Positions 19,734-29,315 of a stretch of DNA of 64,000 nt are shown piece after piece (position 1 is the first letter of the stretch; each line of letters starts with the position of its first letter). The position numbers were made by a program, and so were the translations under genes. The notes below the pieces were generated by a model. That model ran no database searches, was not told where the DNA came from, and saw only the letters and a program-made list of their open reading frames with translations. The DNA is from Chloroflexota bacterium (GTDB taxonomy: Bacteria; Chloroflexota; Anaerolineae; Aggregatilineales; Phototrophicaceae), in NCBI GenBank assembly GCA_026709625.1, contig JAPOSR010000041.1:19732-83731 (forward strand), in the 5' to 3' direction.

Positions 19734-20404
19734 TAAGCCCGCCCGGTCGTGTGCGTCAGCAGCAGCAGTCCGCCACCCAGCTCGACCTCCGCCTCGGCAG
19801 CGAGCATGACATTGCTGATGCCGCGCGCAGGCCCCAGCAGCAAGGTCTCGCTGCGCAGCGCATATTGCAATCCGCGCGTCGTGATGCCAGTCGCCGCGCC
19901 CCGCAGCGGGACGAGCGAGACTGTATCGCCAGCCGCGCCAGCAATTTTGTGAACGCCCGCCGAGAGCAAGCGAATCGTCTGCGCGCCATCGACCAACTCA
20001 ATGCGCATAGACGCCAGCGCCGGCAGGGTCAAGAGCAGGATATTCGCCAGTGTCTGATCGAAACGACCGCCCAAGCCACCCAAAATCGTGACTGCCTTTG
20101 CGCCCATTTCCTGGCAAAAGCGCAGCGCCAACTCCAGATCCGTTTCATCTTTTTCAGGCGGATGCTGGATGATCTGCGCGCCAGCCGCTTCAAAGGCGCG
20201 AGCATCAGCCGCGCTCAGCGAATCCATGTCGCCGATGATGAACTGTGGCTGCAGCCCAAGCGCGCGGGCATGCAGCGCTCCGCCATCGGCGCAGACAATT
20301 GTTGACGAGCTTTGTGTGGCGAGGACGCGCCGCACCGCTTCACCCGGCCTAAGGATGCCATTGGCAAAGAGCAATGCGGATGATTGCCCCTTGCAGTCAA
20401 TCAT
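19733..20404 (-). CDS. thiN: Thiamine pyrophosphokinase
   Basis: VCADGGALHARALGLQPQFIIGDMDSL, PPEKDETDLELAL, GGLGGRFDQTLANI. Confidence 0.93.
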   Translation of the reverse strand: MIDCKGQSSALLFANGILRPGEAVRRVLATQSSSTIVCADGGALHARALGLQPQFIIGDMDSLSAADARAFEAAGAQIIQHPPEKDETDLELALRFCQEMGAKAVTILGGLGGRFDQTLANILLLTLPALASMRIELVDGAQTIRLLSAGVHKIAGAAGDTVSLVPLRGAATGITTRGLQYALRSETLLLGPARGISNVMLAAEAEVELGGGLLLLTHTTGRA

Positions 20405-20682
20405 CTGGCTGCCTTCCGACTATCTGCCCCACGCGCCAACTCTAAATGGCTTGGCGGCTGATTTCAAACCCTGTGCCGAGAATCTCGGTCGAACCAGGCA
20501 GACCATGTCAAATTTACGCGGGTGACCTGGCAGCTCGTCCCTACATCTCATCTTTGCGAGTCAGTTTTCATAATCAGCGCGGGATTGCTTCGGCATCTCT
20601 GTGGCAAAATCTGCGCTTTCTTCCACCTCTCCAGGCTGAAATCGCTATAGTATGCTGGACTGGGACAAAGTGAGGCGCGCCT

Positions 20683-22245
20683 ATGGCAGTCGATGCGATC
20701 AGCTTGGAGGTGTTCAAGAATCTGTTTGCGGCTGTCGCCGAAGAGATGGGACTTGTCTTGCAGCGCGCCAGCTTCAGCCCCAATATCCGCGAGCGTCTCG
20801 ATTTCAGCTGCGCCGTCTTCGACGCCCAAGCGCGCATGATCGCCCAAGCCGCGCATATTCCAGTGCACCTGGGCAGCATGCCCGCTTCGGTCGCTGCCGC
20901 TGTCGCCGCGTTTGATGAATTGTATCCGGGCGATGTCGTCGTGCTCAACGATCCTTATCATGGCGGCACGCACCTGCCGGATATCACCATGATTTCGCCG
21001 GTATTTGCTGGTGGCGAGCTGTGTTATTTCGTCGCCAGCCGCGCGCACCATGCCGATGTCGGCGGGATGACACCGGGGTCTTCACCCCAAAGCACCGAGC
21101 TGTATCAAGAGGGTCTCATTATCCCGCCTGTGAAGCTGCGCTTGAGCGGTTGGCTGAACGAAGGCGCGCTGGCGCTGCTGGTTGCCAACAGCCGCAACCC
21201 AGCCGAGCGCATCGGCGATATTGAAGCGCAGTTGGCTGCGCAGCGCGTCGGCGAAAGTCGGCTCTGCGATTTGATGATCGAACAAGGCGTGGAAGCGACT
21301 GCCGAACATGCTGTGGCTTTGCAGGATTATTCGCAGCGCATGATGCAGGCGGTTATCGCGCGCCTGCCCGATGGCGTTTATTGCTATGAAGATCACATGG
21401 AAGGCGATGGGCAAGCGGAGTTTGATATCCCGATTCGCGTGCGCATTGATGTCACGGGCGAGTCGCTGCGCGTCGATTTCAGCGGCAGCGCCCCCCAGGT
21501 ACGCGGCAATGTCAACGCCGTGCCTGCCATCGTACGCTCAGCCACCTGGTATTGCGCGCGGCTGCTGGCGGAAGAGGACATCCCCGTCAATGCGGGCTGC
21601 TTCCAACCCGTTGAAGTCATCACCCAGGCGGGCAGTCTGCTGGATCCAGAGTTTCCGGCGGCGGTCGTGCTGGGCAATACCGAAACCAGCCAGCGCATCG
21701 TGGATGTTGTGCTGGGCGCCTTGGGCAAAGCGCTGCCAGACAGCCTGCCCGCCGCTTCGCAAGGCACGATGAACAATTTCACTGTCGGCGGCTCGGACAG
21801 GGGCGCGCAATTTGTCTATTACGAGACCTTGGGTGGCGGTCATGGCGCATCGAGACTTGGCGCGGGCTTGTCAGGGCGGCATTGCCACATGTCCAATACC
21901 CTGAACACGCCGGTCGAGGCGCTGGAGCACAGCCTGCCTATGCGCGTGTGGCGCTATGATCTGCGCGAAGGCAGTGGCGGGACGGGGGCGCACAGCGGTG
22001 GCGATGGCATCTTGCGCGAATATGAACTGCTTGCGCCAGCGACTGTCACCATCAATGCCGAACGGCGGCAGCGAGCGCCTTATGGCCTCCAAGGCGGAGC
22101 GCAGGGCGCTTGTGGGGTCAATACCGTGATTCGAGGTGGCCGCAGCCAAGTCGTCAGCGGCAAGCACAGCGCGCAGCTGCAAACCGGCGACCGCGTCATC
22201 ATCGAGACGCCGGGCGGTGGCGGCTGGGGCGCGCCGGCCGAGTAA
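20683..22245 (+). CDS. Hydantoinase B/oxoprolinase family protein (HyuB)
   Basis: NIRERLDFSCAVFDAQARMIAQAAHIPVHLGSMP, SRAHHADVGGMTPGSSP, PGGGGWG. Confidence 0.94.
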   Translation: MAVDAISLEVFKNLFAAVAEEMGLVLQRASFSPNIRERLDFSCAVFDAQARMIAQAAHIPVHLGSMPASVAAAVAAFDELYPGDVVVLNDPYHGGTHLPDITMISPVFAGGELCYFVASRAHHADVGGMTPGSSPQSTELYQEGLIIPPVKLRLSGWLNEGALALLVANSRNPAERIGDIEAQLAAQRVGESRLCDLMIEQGVEATAEHAVALQDYSQRMMQAVIARLPDGVYCYEDHMEGDGQAEFDIPIRVRIDVTGESLRVDFSGSAPQVRGNVNAVPAIVRSATWYCARLLAEEDIPVNAGCFQPVEVITQAGSLLDPEFPAAVVLGNTETSQRIVDVVLGALGKALPDSLPAASQGTMNNFTVGGSDRGAQFVYYETLGGGHGASRLGAGLSGRHCHMSNTLNTPVEALEHSLPMRVWRYDLREGSGGTGAHSGGDGILREYELLAPATVTINAERRQRAPYGLQGGAQGACGVNTVIRGGRSQVVSGKHSAQLQTGDRVIIETPGGGGWGAPAE

Positions 22246-22272
22246 GACTACAGCGCCAAAAATACCGACAGG

Positions 22273-22301
22273 CAAGCCCCTCATTTTTGGAGAGGAGCTT
22301 G
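22273..22301. terminator. Possible bidirectional hairpin between convergent hyuB and rplA
   Basis: CAAGCCCCTC-ATTTTTG-GAGAGGAGCTTG imperfect stem; no clear U tract. Confidence 0.35.
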
Positions 22302-22330
22302 GAGTGGGCAATCAGGCTGAGGCGCTTTCG

Positions 22331-23014
22331 CTAGAAAAGGCCTGCCACGCGCACACCCGGCCCCATGGTCGAGCTGAGTGTCATGCGGCGTATATAAGCG
22401 CCTTTTTGCGATTCAGGTTTGACGGCGAGCACGGTATCCAGCACAGCCTGCAAGTTTTCCGACAACTGGTCGTAGGGGAAGCTGGCTTTGCCAACTGGCA
22501 CATGCAGGTTGCCGGTGCGGTCATTGCGAAATTCCACGCGCCCGGCTTTCAGCTCGCCAATAACGCGCTCGATATCAGCGGGTTGGACGACGGTGCCGGC
22601 TTTGGGATTGGGCATCAAACCGCGCGGGCCAAGAATGCGCGCGATCTGCCCGACCTTGCGCATCATGGGCGGCATGGCGATGGCGACATCAAAGTCCAGC
22701 CAGCCATCGCGGATCTTGGCAATGACTTCATCGGTGCCGATGATATCAGCGCCAGCCGCCAAGGTCGATTCTTCCAGCTGCTCATCAACAAATGCCAAGA
22801 CACGGACCTGCTTGCCCGTCCCGTGTGGCAGCATAACGGTCGTGCGCACTTGCTGGTCGCTGTGCCGCGGGTCGATGCCCAGGCGGAAGTGCGCCTCGAT
22901 TGTTTCGTCAAACTTGGCGGTGGCATTGGCTTGCACCAACCGCAGAGCCTCGTCCAGCGGATAATAGGTCTGACGGTCGAAGCGAGCGAGCGCGTCTTTG
23001 TAACGTTTTCCCAT
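22331..23014 (-). CDS. rplA: 50S ribosomal protein L1
   Basis: RILGPRGLMPNPKAGTVV; synteny. Confidence 0.97.
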   Translation of the reverse strand: MGKRYKDALARFDRQTYYPLDEALRLVQANATAKFDETIEAHFRLGIDPRHSDQQVRTTVMLPHGTGKQVRVLAFVDEQLEESTLAAGADIIGTDEVIAKIRDGWLDFDVAIAMPPMMRKVGQIARILGPRGLMPNPKAGTVVQPADIERVIGELKAGRVEFRNDRTGNLHVPVGKASFPYDQLSENLQAVLDTVLAVKPESQKGAYIRRMTLSSTMGPGVRVAGLF

Positions 23015-23077
23015 TGCTGTTCTCCTCGGTGGTATGCGGGCGGCAGCGCCCTCCCACGATGTAGGTTGCGGCCGCGC

Positions 23078-23503
23078 TCAGTCGGCGACCTTGATGCCCA
23101 TTTGCCGCGCCGTGCCTTCGACCTGTCGCATCGCGCCTTCGATATCGATGGCATTCATGTCGTTCATCTTGGCTTGGGCGATCTCGCGCACCTGCTCGCG
23201 CATGAGGGTAGCGACAGTTTCCGTGGCCGGGTTGGATGCCGCTTTGGCAATGCCAGCCGCGCGTTTGATCAAAAAAGACGTCGGCGGGCTCTTCAACGCG
23301 AACTTGAAGGAGCCGTCGCTGAAGATGGTGATTTCCGCAGGTACGATATCGCCCATGCGGCTGGATGTGCGGCCATTGTATTCCTTGCAGAATTGCATCA
23401 GGTTGATGCCGTGCTGGGCGAGCGCGGGGCCGATCGGCGGCGCTGGATTGGCTTTGCCAGCCGGGATCTGCAATTTGACGACCGCCTTGATTTTCTTTGC
23501 CAT
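23078..23503 (-). CDS. rplK: 50S ribosomal protein L11
   Basis: KLQIPAGKANPAPPIGPALAQHGINLMQFCKEYN. Confidence 0.97.
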   Translation of the reverse strand: MAKKIKAVVKLQIPAGKANPAPPIGPALAQHGINLMQFCKEYNGRTSSRMGDIVPAEITIFSDGSFKFALKSPPTSFLIKRAAGIAKAASNPATETVATLMREQVREIAQAKMNDMNAIDIEGAMRQVEGTARQMGIKVAD

Positions 23504-23599
23504 GCTGCTTCCTCAGTTCTCTTTCTCACTCATCGCTTGCTTCGCGCCGCTTAAGTCCTTGCCGCGAAGGGTCGGAGAGGGGCGCAATCGGCGCGAAAC

Positions 23600-24241
23600 C
23601 TACATCCGCTCGACTTCCATGAAGCTGAGCACAACGGCTGTTTCGCGGCCGAAAAAATCGACCATAACACGCACTTGCTCGCGGCCCGGGTCAAGCGAAG
23701 CGACTGTGCCTGGGAAGTCGTTGAAAGGCCCGCCCACGATGCGCACGCGCTCGCCAATCCGATAATCCACCTTGACGACCTTGTCTTCGGAGTCCATGCG
23801 ATCCATGATTTTCTTGACTTCTTCAGGACGCAAGGGGATGGGGTCGTTGCCGCCGCCAACAAAACCAGTGACGCCAGGCGTATTGCGCACCACATACCAA
23901 CTGTCTTCGTCCAGCGTCATTTGCACCATGACATAACCGGGGAAGACGCGCTTTTCGACTGTGCGGCGCTTGCCATCTTTGACTTCGATCTCGTCTTCGG
24001 TAGGGATTAGCACATCGTAGATCTTGTCTTTCATGCCCATGGTGTCGATGCGCTGGCGCAGGGCGTGCTCCACCCTTTTTTCATAGCCGGAATAGCAATG
24101 GACGAAATACCACAGGCGCGTGGGATCATCTTCGTCCGCGGGCGCTTCCAGCGAGATATTCAAGCCGTCATCATCCGCCTCGTCCAGGATAACCGGCTCT
24201 GGGTCGTGGTCGATGAATGGGTTGTGCGGTTGCTTGTTCAT
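23600..24241 (-). CDS. nusG: Transcription termination/antitermination protein NusG
   Basis: WYFVHCYSGYEKRVEHAL, VFPGYVMVQM, TPGVTGFVGG, KOW region. Confidence 0.96.
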   Translation of the reverse strand: MNKQPHNPFIDHDPEPVILDEADDDGLNISLEAPADEDDPTRLWYFVHCYSGYEKRVEHALRQRIDTMGMKDKIYDVLIPTEDEIEVKDGKRRTVEKRVFPGYVMVQMTLDEDSWYVVRNTPGVTGFVGGGNDPIPLRPEEVKKIMDRMDSEDKVVKVDYRIGERVRIVGGPFNDFPGTVASLDPGREQVRVMVDFFGRETAVVLSFMEVERM

Positions 24242-24267
24242 GCGCTACCTCGTGGCAGCCAGGTTAG

Positions 24268-24786
24268 TCAAATCGAGCCGCGGCGGATCATATACAATGC
24301 GCCAGCCAGCATGGCGACGATCACAGCCATCAACAGCCACGCCATGTTGGGCTGCAAGCCAATGCGCATAAATTCTGACCAGATGACGGCTAATATGCCC
24401 AAGAAGATCGCCGAGGCAATCGTCACATTGATACATAGAATGGTCAAGCGGCGCGTGTCTTCGCGGCTAGGCCAAGCGACCTTGTTCATTTCCGAGCGGA
24501 CATTGCCGAAGTAGTCGACCGTCATATACAGCGGGCGCGTTAGAACATTGCCCTGCGGCTCGACTCTGGCGGTCTTGACCTTGCGCGTGCGCCGGCCCGG
24601 GGTGGCTTTGCCCTTCTTTTCGGTAATCGCGCTTTGCGGCTGTTCGTTGTCGGGCGCGCCACCGTTGCTAGCGACCGCGACAGCATTGCCGCGGCGCGAA
24701 CGTTTGCCAGGCGTCGCCCGCCCCTTCTTGGCGGTGGTGGCGCCACCCGCTTGACCATTCGCTGCTGATTCTACCGCCATCGGCAC
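24268..24786 (-). CDS. secE: Preprotein translocase subunit SecE with long basic N-terminal extension
   Basis: SEMNKVAWPSREDTRRLTILC plus one TM; located between tRNA-Trp and nusG. Confidence 0.92.
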   Translation of the reverse strand: MPMAVESAANGQAGGATTAKKGRATPGKRSRRGNAVAVASNGGAPDNEQPQSAITEKKGKATPGRRTRKVKTARVEPQGNVLTRPLYMTVDYFGNVRSEMNKVAWPSREDTRRLTILCINVTIASAIFLGILAVIWSEFMRIGLQPNMAWLLMAVIVAMLAGALYMIRRGSI

Positions 24787-24871
24787 ATGCTCCTCTTGTC
24801 ATCGGCAGGAAGTCGCTGCCGCCGCATAGATAAACACCGTCGCGGCGGACGGTGTTCACGATATGGCTAGC

Positions 24872-24943
24872 AGGGGCAGAAAGACTCGAACTCTCGACCT
24901 ACGGTTTTGGAGACCGTCGCTCTACCAACTGAGCTATACCCCT
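24872..24943 (-). tRNA. tRNA-Trp (CCA)
   Basis: Minus strand AGGGGTATAGCTCAGTTGG...CGGTCTCCAAAACCG...GTTCGAGTC...CCCCT cloverleaf. Confidence 0.95.
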
Positions 24944-24998
24944 ATTCGCTGATGCGTCCTGTCATCAGTGTACTAAAAGACTCATCGGCTTGGCAAGG

Positions 24999-25160
24999 CT
25001 ATTTTGTTTCACGATAGACAACATGCCGGCGCAGGTAGGGGTCATACTTGCGCAGCTCAAGCCGCTTTTGCGTGTTGCGGCGGCTCTTTTCGGTAATGTA
25101 GATGTGTCCGCTTTCGGTGCTGCGCAGCTTGACGACGATGCGCTGACCCTTCTTTGCCAT
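24999..25160 (-). CDS. rpmG: 50S ribosomal protein L33 (53 aa, below ORF-track cutoff)
   Basis: [53 protein letters not shown]. Confidence 0.95.
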   Translation of the reverse strand: MAKKGQRIVVKLRSTESGHIYITEKSRRNTQKRLELRKYDPYLRRHVVYRETK

Positions 25161-25207
25161 GTGCTTCCCTCGTTATGTCTTTCTTCGCGCCGCCGCGGCG
25201 GTCGCAG

Positions 25208-25279
25208 AGCCTCCGATGAGATTTGAACTCATGACCTCGCCCTTACCAAGGGAGCGCTCTACCCCTGAGCTACGGAGGC
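25208..25279 (-). tRNA. tRNA-Thr (GGT)
   Basis: Minus strand GCCTCCGTAGCTCAGGGG...CCCTTGGTAAGGG...GTTCAAATCTCATCGGAGGC. Confidence 0.94.
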
Positions 25280-25288
25280 GAAACAAAG

Positions 25289-25371
25289 TGGGCCGGACTG
25301 GATTCGAACCAGTGTAGGCTCTCGCCAGCGAATTTACAGTCCGCCCCCTTTAGCCACTCGGGCACCGACCC
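25289..25371 (-). tRNA. tRNA-Tyr (GTA)
   Basis: Minus strand GGGTCGGTGCCCGAGTGG...GGACTGTAAATTC, long variable arm, GGTTCGAATCC, CCGGCCCA. Confidence 0.95.
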
Positions 25372-25396
25372 ATTTGTTCTTCGGCTGTTAAGCCAG

Positions 25397-25469
25397 AGCC
25401 ACCACCGGGACTCGAACCCGGAACAACCTGTTTACAAAACAGGTGCTCTGCCAATTGAGCTATGGTGGC
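25397..25469 (-). tRNA. tRNA-Thr (TGT)
   Basis: Minus strand GCCACCATAGCTCAATTGG...CCTGTTTTGTAAACAGG...GGTTCGAGTCCCGGTGGTGGCT. Confidence 0.94.
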
Positions 25470-25542
25470 AGGCAGAGCACAGTATCACGCAAAACCGCGC
25501 AACTTCAGCGGTTCGTTTCCCCACAAGCGGTCAACGCGAAAC

Positions 25543-25571
25543 ATTGTACGCGGCTGTCAAATCGGTGTCAA
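25543..25571 (-). promoter_or_regulatory. Sigma70-type promoter for the tRNA-rpmG-secE transcription unit
   Basis: Minus strand TTGACA-N17-TACAAT about 75 nt upstream of tRNA-Thr(TGT). Confidence 0.75.
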
Positions 25572-25589
25572 GAGCTGTGAGCAGGCGGA

Positions 25590-25730
25590 AGTGGCTATTT
25601 GCGTAGATACGCCAACCAAGCCCCATCCCCCGGCCCCTTGCCTCCCAGAACGAGGGAGGGGAGTTTTCCCTGCGCTTCCGCAGGCATGGTAGCCCCTCCC
25701 GCATTTTGTTGAGAGAGGGGCTTGAGGGAA
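25590..25730 (+). repeat. Intergenic repeat family, copy A (3' end divergent)
   Basis: AAGCCCCATCCCCCGGCCCCTTGCC..CCAGAACGAGG..GGGGAGTTTTCCCTGCGCTTCCGCAG, shared with copies B-D. Confidence 0.8.
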
Positions 25731-25749
25731 AGTCCAGAGGAAAGCGCCG

Positions 25750-26577
25750 TTAGCGAGGCCGTCCCGCAATCATCAGCCGCTCGCTGCTGACGAACTGCGA
25801 CTGATAGACATAGCTATCCATGCGCAGCGCGTTTTGCTGGGCCGCGAGAATCATGGCGCAGCCATCGCGCAGGCAACGCAGCACGTCGTCGCCCGGCCCC
25901 GTCTGCGTCAAGACAACCTGCGACCGCTCTTTGTAAGTTAGATGCTGTTCTTTCTGCCGGAAGGCTTTGCTGGCGTCATAGTAGATGACACCGGCATCGC
26001 TCTCGGCAAACAGCCGCGTCTGCGATGCCGCGAACTGCTCGCGCTGGCTCATCGTGAATTCACGCTCGGTCGTCATGACCATGCTGATCTTTGGCTGCTG
26101 CTTGATGCGCTCAAGCTCGGCTCTGGCTTGGCGGGAATCGGCGGTTGCCGCTTTGTAGCTGCGGTCGGTTTGCGCCAAGGTCTGCGCTGCCTCGCGCAAG
26201 CCGCGTTTCAAATCGTTCCGCTCGGCGCTGAGCGCGTCAATCTCGGCATTTGCGGCGGCAAGCGCTTGGCCAGCCAGTCGCAATTGGCGTGCCTGGCTGT
26301 CGTTTGCCTGAACTGATCTTGCGAGGTCAGACTGCGATTGCGCCAACACAGCTTTGGCGTTGTCGAGGTGCGCCTTGATATAAGCCGTTTCCGCCCGACT
26401 CGCTGTCAAAGCGTCATGGGCATCCGCGAGCTCGCTCATCAAGCCTTGCACGCCGCCGAATACCAGCAAGGTGGCGATAGCAAAGGCGATAAGCACCCCC
26501 AAGAGCCGCGACCAGAACCTGGATCTGTTGCGAACATTTTCTGTGGACTTCATGTTGACCTCCGGGTAGCTATACAT
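25750..26577 (-). CDS. Membrane-anchored coiled-coil protein of unknown function
   Basis: One N-terminal TM then Ala/Gln/Glu-rich heptad-like region; probable start MKSTENV. Confidence 0.7.
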   Translation of the reverse strand: MYSYPEVNMKSTENVRNRSRFWSRLLGVLIAFAIATLLVFGGVQGLMSELADAHDALTASRAETAYIKAHLDNAKAVLAQSQSDLARSVQANDSQARQLRLAGQALAAANAEIDALSAERNDLKRGLREAAQTLAQTDRSYKAATADSRQARAELERIKQQPKISMVMTTEREFTMSQREQFAASQTRLFAESDAGVIYYDASKAFRQKEQHLTYKERSQVVLTQTGPGDDVLRCLRDGCAMILAAQQNALRMDSYVYQSQFVSSERLMIAGRPR

Positions 26578-26621
26578 TGACGGATTGCTGCGGACAAAGC
26601 CAGCCAGTTATGCTGCTGAGG

Positions 26622-27365
26622 CTAGTGTATCGCATCCGGCTGGATGATGCCAGAAGTTGCGCCTTTTCGAATCGCCAGCTTGACCTCGCCGATGGCTTTG
26701 GTGACTTCGATATCGCGCGGGCAAGCTGGCGTGCAGTTGAAGATCGTGCGGCAGCGCCAGACGCCATTCGGCTCGCCCAGCACATCCAGCCGCTCCGCGC
26801 CGGCTTGGTCGCGCGTATCAAAGATGAACCGATGCGCCTGGACGATGGCAGCCGGACCAACATACTGCTCGTTCGCCCAGAAGCTGGGGCAGGCGGTCGT
26901 GCAGCAGGCGCAGAGGATGCACTTGGTGCTGTCGTCAAATTGCTCGCGGTCGCTCTGGGTTTGCAGGCGCTCGCGCCCATCGGCGGGCAGCGGCTCGTCA
27001 TTGACAAAGAAAGGCATCACCTGCTTGTAATGGTCGAAGAAAGGCTGCATGTCCACGATCAGGTCTTTGATGACGGGCAGCCCCAAAATCGGCTCGACCT
27101 GGATCTTCTCGCCGAGATCGCGCACGAGGATCTTGCAAGCCAGGCGGTTGACGCCGTTGATGCGCATGGCATCAGAGCCACAGACGCCGTGCGCGCACGA
27201 ACGCCGCAGCGAGAGGCTGCCATCCTGCTCCCATTTGATGCGGTGCAGCAGCTCTAGCACGCGGTCGGTCGGCTCAACCTCGTTCAGCGTGAATTCTTGC
27301 CAATAAGGCTTTTGCTGGTCGGGCACATCCGGGTTGCGCCGTCTGATTTTGAAAGTGACATCCAT
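26622..27365 (-). CDS. sdhB: Succinate dehydrogenase/fumarate reductase iron-sulfur subunit
   Basis: RRSCAHGVCGSDAM, CILCACCTTACPSFW, CTPACPRDIEVTKAI. Confidence 0.95.
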   Translation of the reverse strand: MDVTFKIRRRNPDVPDQQKPYWQEFTLNEVEPTDRVLELLHRIKWEQDGSLSLRRSCAHGVCGSDAMRINGVNRLACKILVRDLGEKIQVEPILGLPVIKDLIVDMQPFFDHYKQVMPFFVNDEPLPADGRERLQTQSDREQFDDSTKCILCACCTTACPSFWANEQYVGPAAIVQAHRFIFDTRDQAGAERLDVLGEPNGVWRCRTIFNCTPACPRDIEVTKAIGEVKLAIRKGATSGIIQPDAIH

Positions 27366-27435
27366 GTTGGTCAAGTCTCCCTGGTTGGCGGGCGAATCAG
27401 TGAGCCGTCCCGGCAACTGTCATTCAGTATGCCGG

Positions 27436-29280
27436 CTAATAGACGCGTTCTTTCGGGCGAAACTTTTGCTGGTCGGCGGCGATGCCCTGCGCGATCTCTG
27501 CTTCCCACAGCGACAGGTCGACCTTTTTGTCAAAGCTGGTTTGAATGTTGGGCGCAGCCCAGTCGCCATCATGATGCGCCAGCGAATGCGCCAGATAATT
27601 CTCGTCATCGCGCTGTTGATAATCTTCGCGGCTGTGGGCGCCACGGCTTTCTTTGCGCTCGATGGCGGCGCGGGCAGTCACATCAGCCAGATCTAGCAGA
27701 CAGCCGAGTTCCCAGGCTTCCATCAGGTCGGTGTTGAAGACGTGCGATTTGTCGTCAATCCGCAAGTCGGCGTAAAACCTTTCACGCAGCTCAGCCAGGT
27801 CGTCAATGCCCTGCTGCAATGTTTCCTGCGTGCGAAAGACGCCGACATTGTCCATCATCGTCTGCTGCATTTTGGCGCGCAGCATACCGGGGCGCGATTG
27901 ACCATCTCCATTGCGGATGCGCTCGAACTCAGCCTGGATCTCGCTGCCAGCGTCTTTGGGCAAGTCTGTCCAATCGACGCGTTTGACATAGTCAGCCATG
28001 CGCATGCCGCCGCGCCGCCCAAACACCACCAGGTCGACCAGCGAGTTGGTGCCGAGTCGGTTTGCGCCGTGCACGCTGACGCAGGCAGTCTCGCCAGCGG
28101 CAAACGCGCCCGGCATCACTGTCCCGGCCGCGTCAATAATCACTTCGGCATCGACATTGGTGGGGATGCCGCCCATGGCATAATGCGCGGTCGGCTGGAC
28201 GGGCATTGGCTCGCGCACGGGATCAACGCCCAGATAGGTTCGGCAGAAATCCAGAATGTCGGGCAATTTGCGCTCGACAGTCGCGTCATCAATGAAGTCG
28301 CTGCGGTCCTTGCCCTCTTCGGCGAAGTAGCGATTGACTGTCTGGGGGCGGACATCCAAATGGACATAGCCGCGATTTTTGATGCTGCGTCCGGCGCGCG
28401 TCTCGAGATAAATGGCGCGGCTGACGACATCGCGCGAAGCCAGGTCTTTGGCGCTGGGCGCATACCTTTCCATAAAGCGCTCGCCACGGTCGTTGATCAG
28501 CACGCCGCCCTCGCCACGCACGCCTTCGGTGATCAAAATGCCCATGCGATAGATGCCAGTCGGGTGAAATTGAAAGAACTCCATATCCTGCATAGGCACG
28601 CCGCGCCGCAAGGCTATCGCCGCCCCATCGCCAGTCAGGGCATGCGCGTTGCTCGTCACCGACCAGCAGCGCCCCCAGCCGCCGGTGGCGAAGAAATGGG
28701 CTTTGCCATGAAAAATGTGAAACTCGCCCGTGCCCAGCTCAATCGCCACGACGCCAGCGCAGACGCCATCCACGACGATCATATCGACCACCTGGAATTC
28801 GTCGAAGAAAGCAACTTCGTTTTTGATGCACTGTTGATACAGGGTTTGCAAGATCATGTGCCCGGTGCGGTCGGCGGCATGACAGGCGCGGCGCACCAGT
28901 TCTTTGCCAAATTCACGCGTGTGCCCGCCAAAGCGGCGCTGGCTGATGCGCATGGCGGATGTGCGGTCGAATGGCAAGCCCATGTGCTCCAGCTCGATCA
29001 CGGCATCGACTGCGTTTTCGGCGAGGATCTTGGCTGCGTGCTGGTCGGTCAGATAATCGCCGCCTTTGATGGTGTCGTAGGTGTGATAAATCGGCTTGTC
29101 GTCGTCGAGGTTGCCCAGCGCCGCGCCGATGCCGCCCTGCGCCGTGCCGGTGTGGCTGCGAGTCGGGTATAATTTGCTGACCACAGCGACATCCGCGCCG
29201 CCTTTGCTGGCATACAGCGCCGCCATCAATCCCGCGCCGCCCGCGCCGATGATGATCGCGTCATGCTTGTGTATGTGCAT
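27436..29280 (-). CDS. sdhA: Succinate dehydrogenase/fumarate reductase flavoprotein subunit
   Basis: HDAIIIGAGGAGLMAALYA, SHTGTAQGGIGAALGN, HGANRLGTNSLVDLVVFGRR. Confidence 0.97.
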   Translation of the reverse strand: MHIHKHDAIIIGAGGAGLMAALYASKGGADVAVVSKLYPTRSHTGTAQGGIGAALGNLDDDKPIYHTYDTIKGGDYLTDQHAAKILAENAVDAVIELEHMGLPFDRTSAMRISQRRFGGHTREFGKELVRRACHAADRTGHMILQTLYQQCIKNEVAFFDEFQVVDMIVVDGVCAGVVAIELGTGEFHIFHGKAHFFATGGWGRCWSVTSNAHALTGDGAAIALRRGVPMQDMEFFQFHPTGIYRMGILITEGVRGEGGVLINDRGERFMERYAPSAKDLASRDVVSRAIYLETRAGRSIKNRGYVHLDVRPQTVNRYFAEEGKDRSDFIDDATVERKLPDILDFCRTYLGVDPVREPMPVQPTAHYAMGGIPTNVDAEVIIDAAGTVMPGAFAAGETACVSVHGANRLGTNSLVDLVVFGRRGGMRMADYVKRVDWTDLPKDAGSEIQAEFERIRNGDGQSRPGMLRAKMQQTMMDNVGVFRTQETLQQGIDDLAELRERFYADLRIDDKSHVFNTDLMEAWELGCLLDLADVTARAAIERKESRGAHSREDYQQRDDENYLAHSLAHHDGDWAAPNIQTSFDKKVDLSLWEAEIAQGIAADQQKFRPKERVY

Positions 29281-29315
29281 TCCACCCCCAATGTGGATGT
29301 CTCAGCGAAACAACT

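Noticed and set aside
22136-23554. 472-aa plus-strand ORF over hyuB end, rplA and rplK
   Set aside because: Antisense to two ribosomal protein genes; shadow ORF of GC-rich codon usage.
27742-29172. 476-aa plus-strand ORF antisense to sdhA
   Set aside because: Shadow ORF; sdhA on the other strand is unambiguous.
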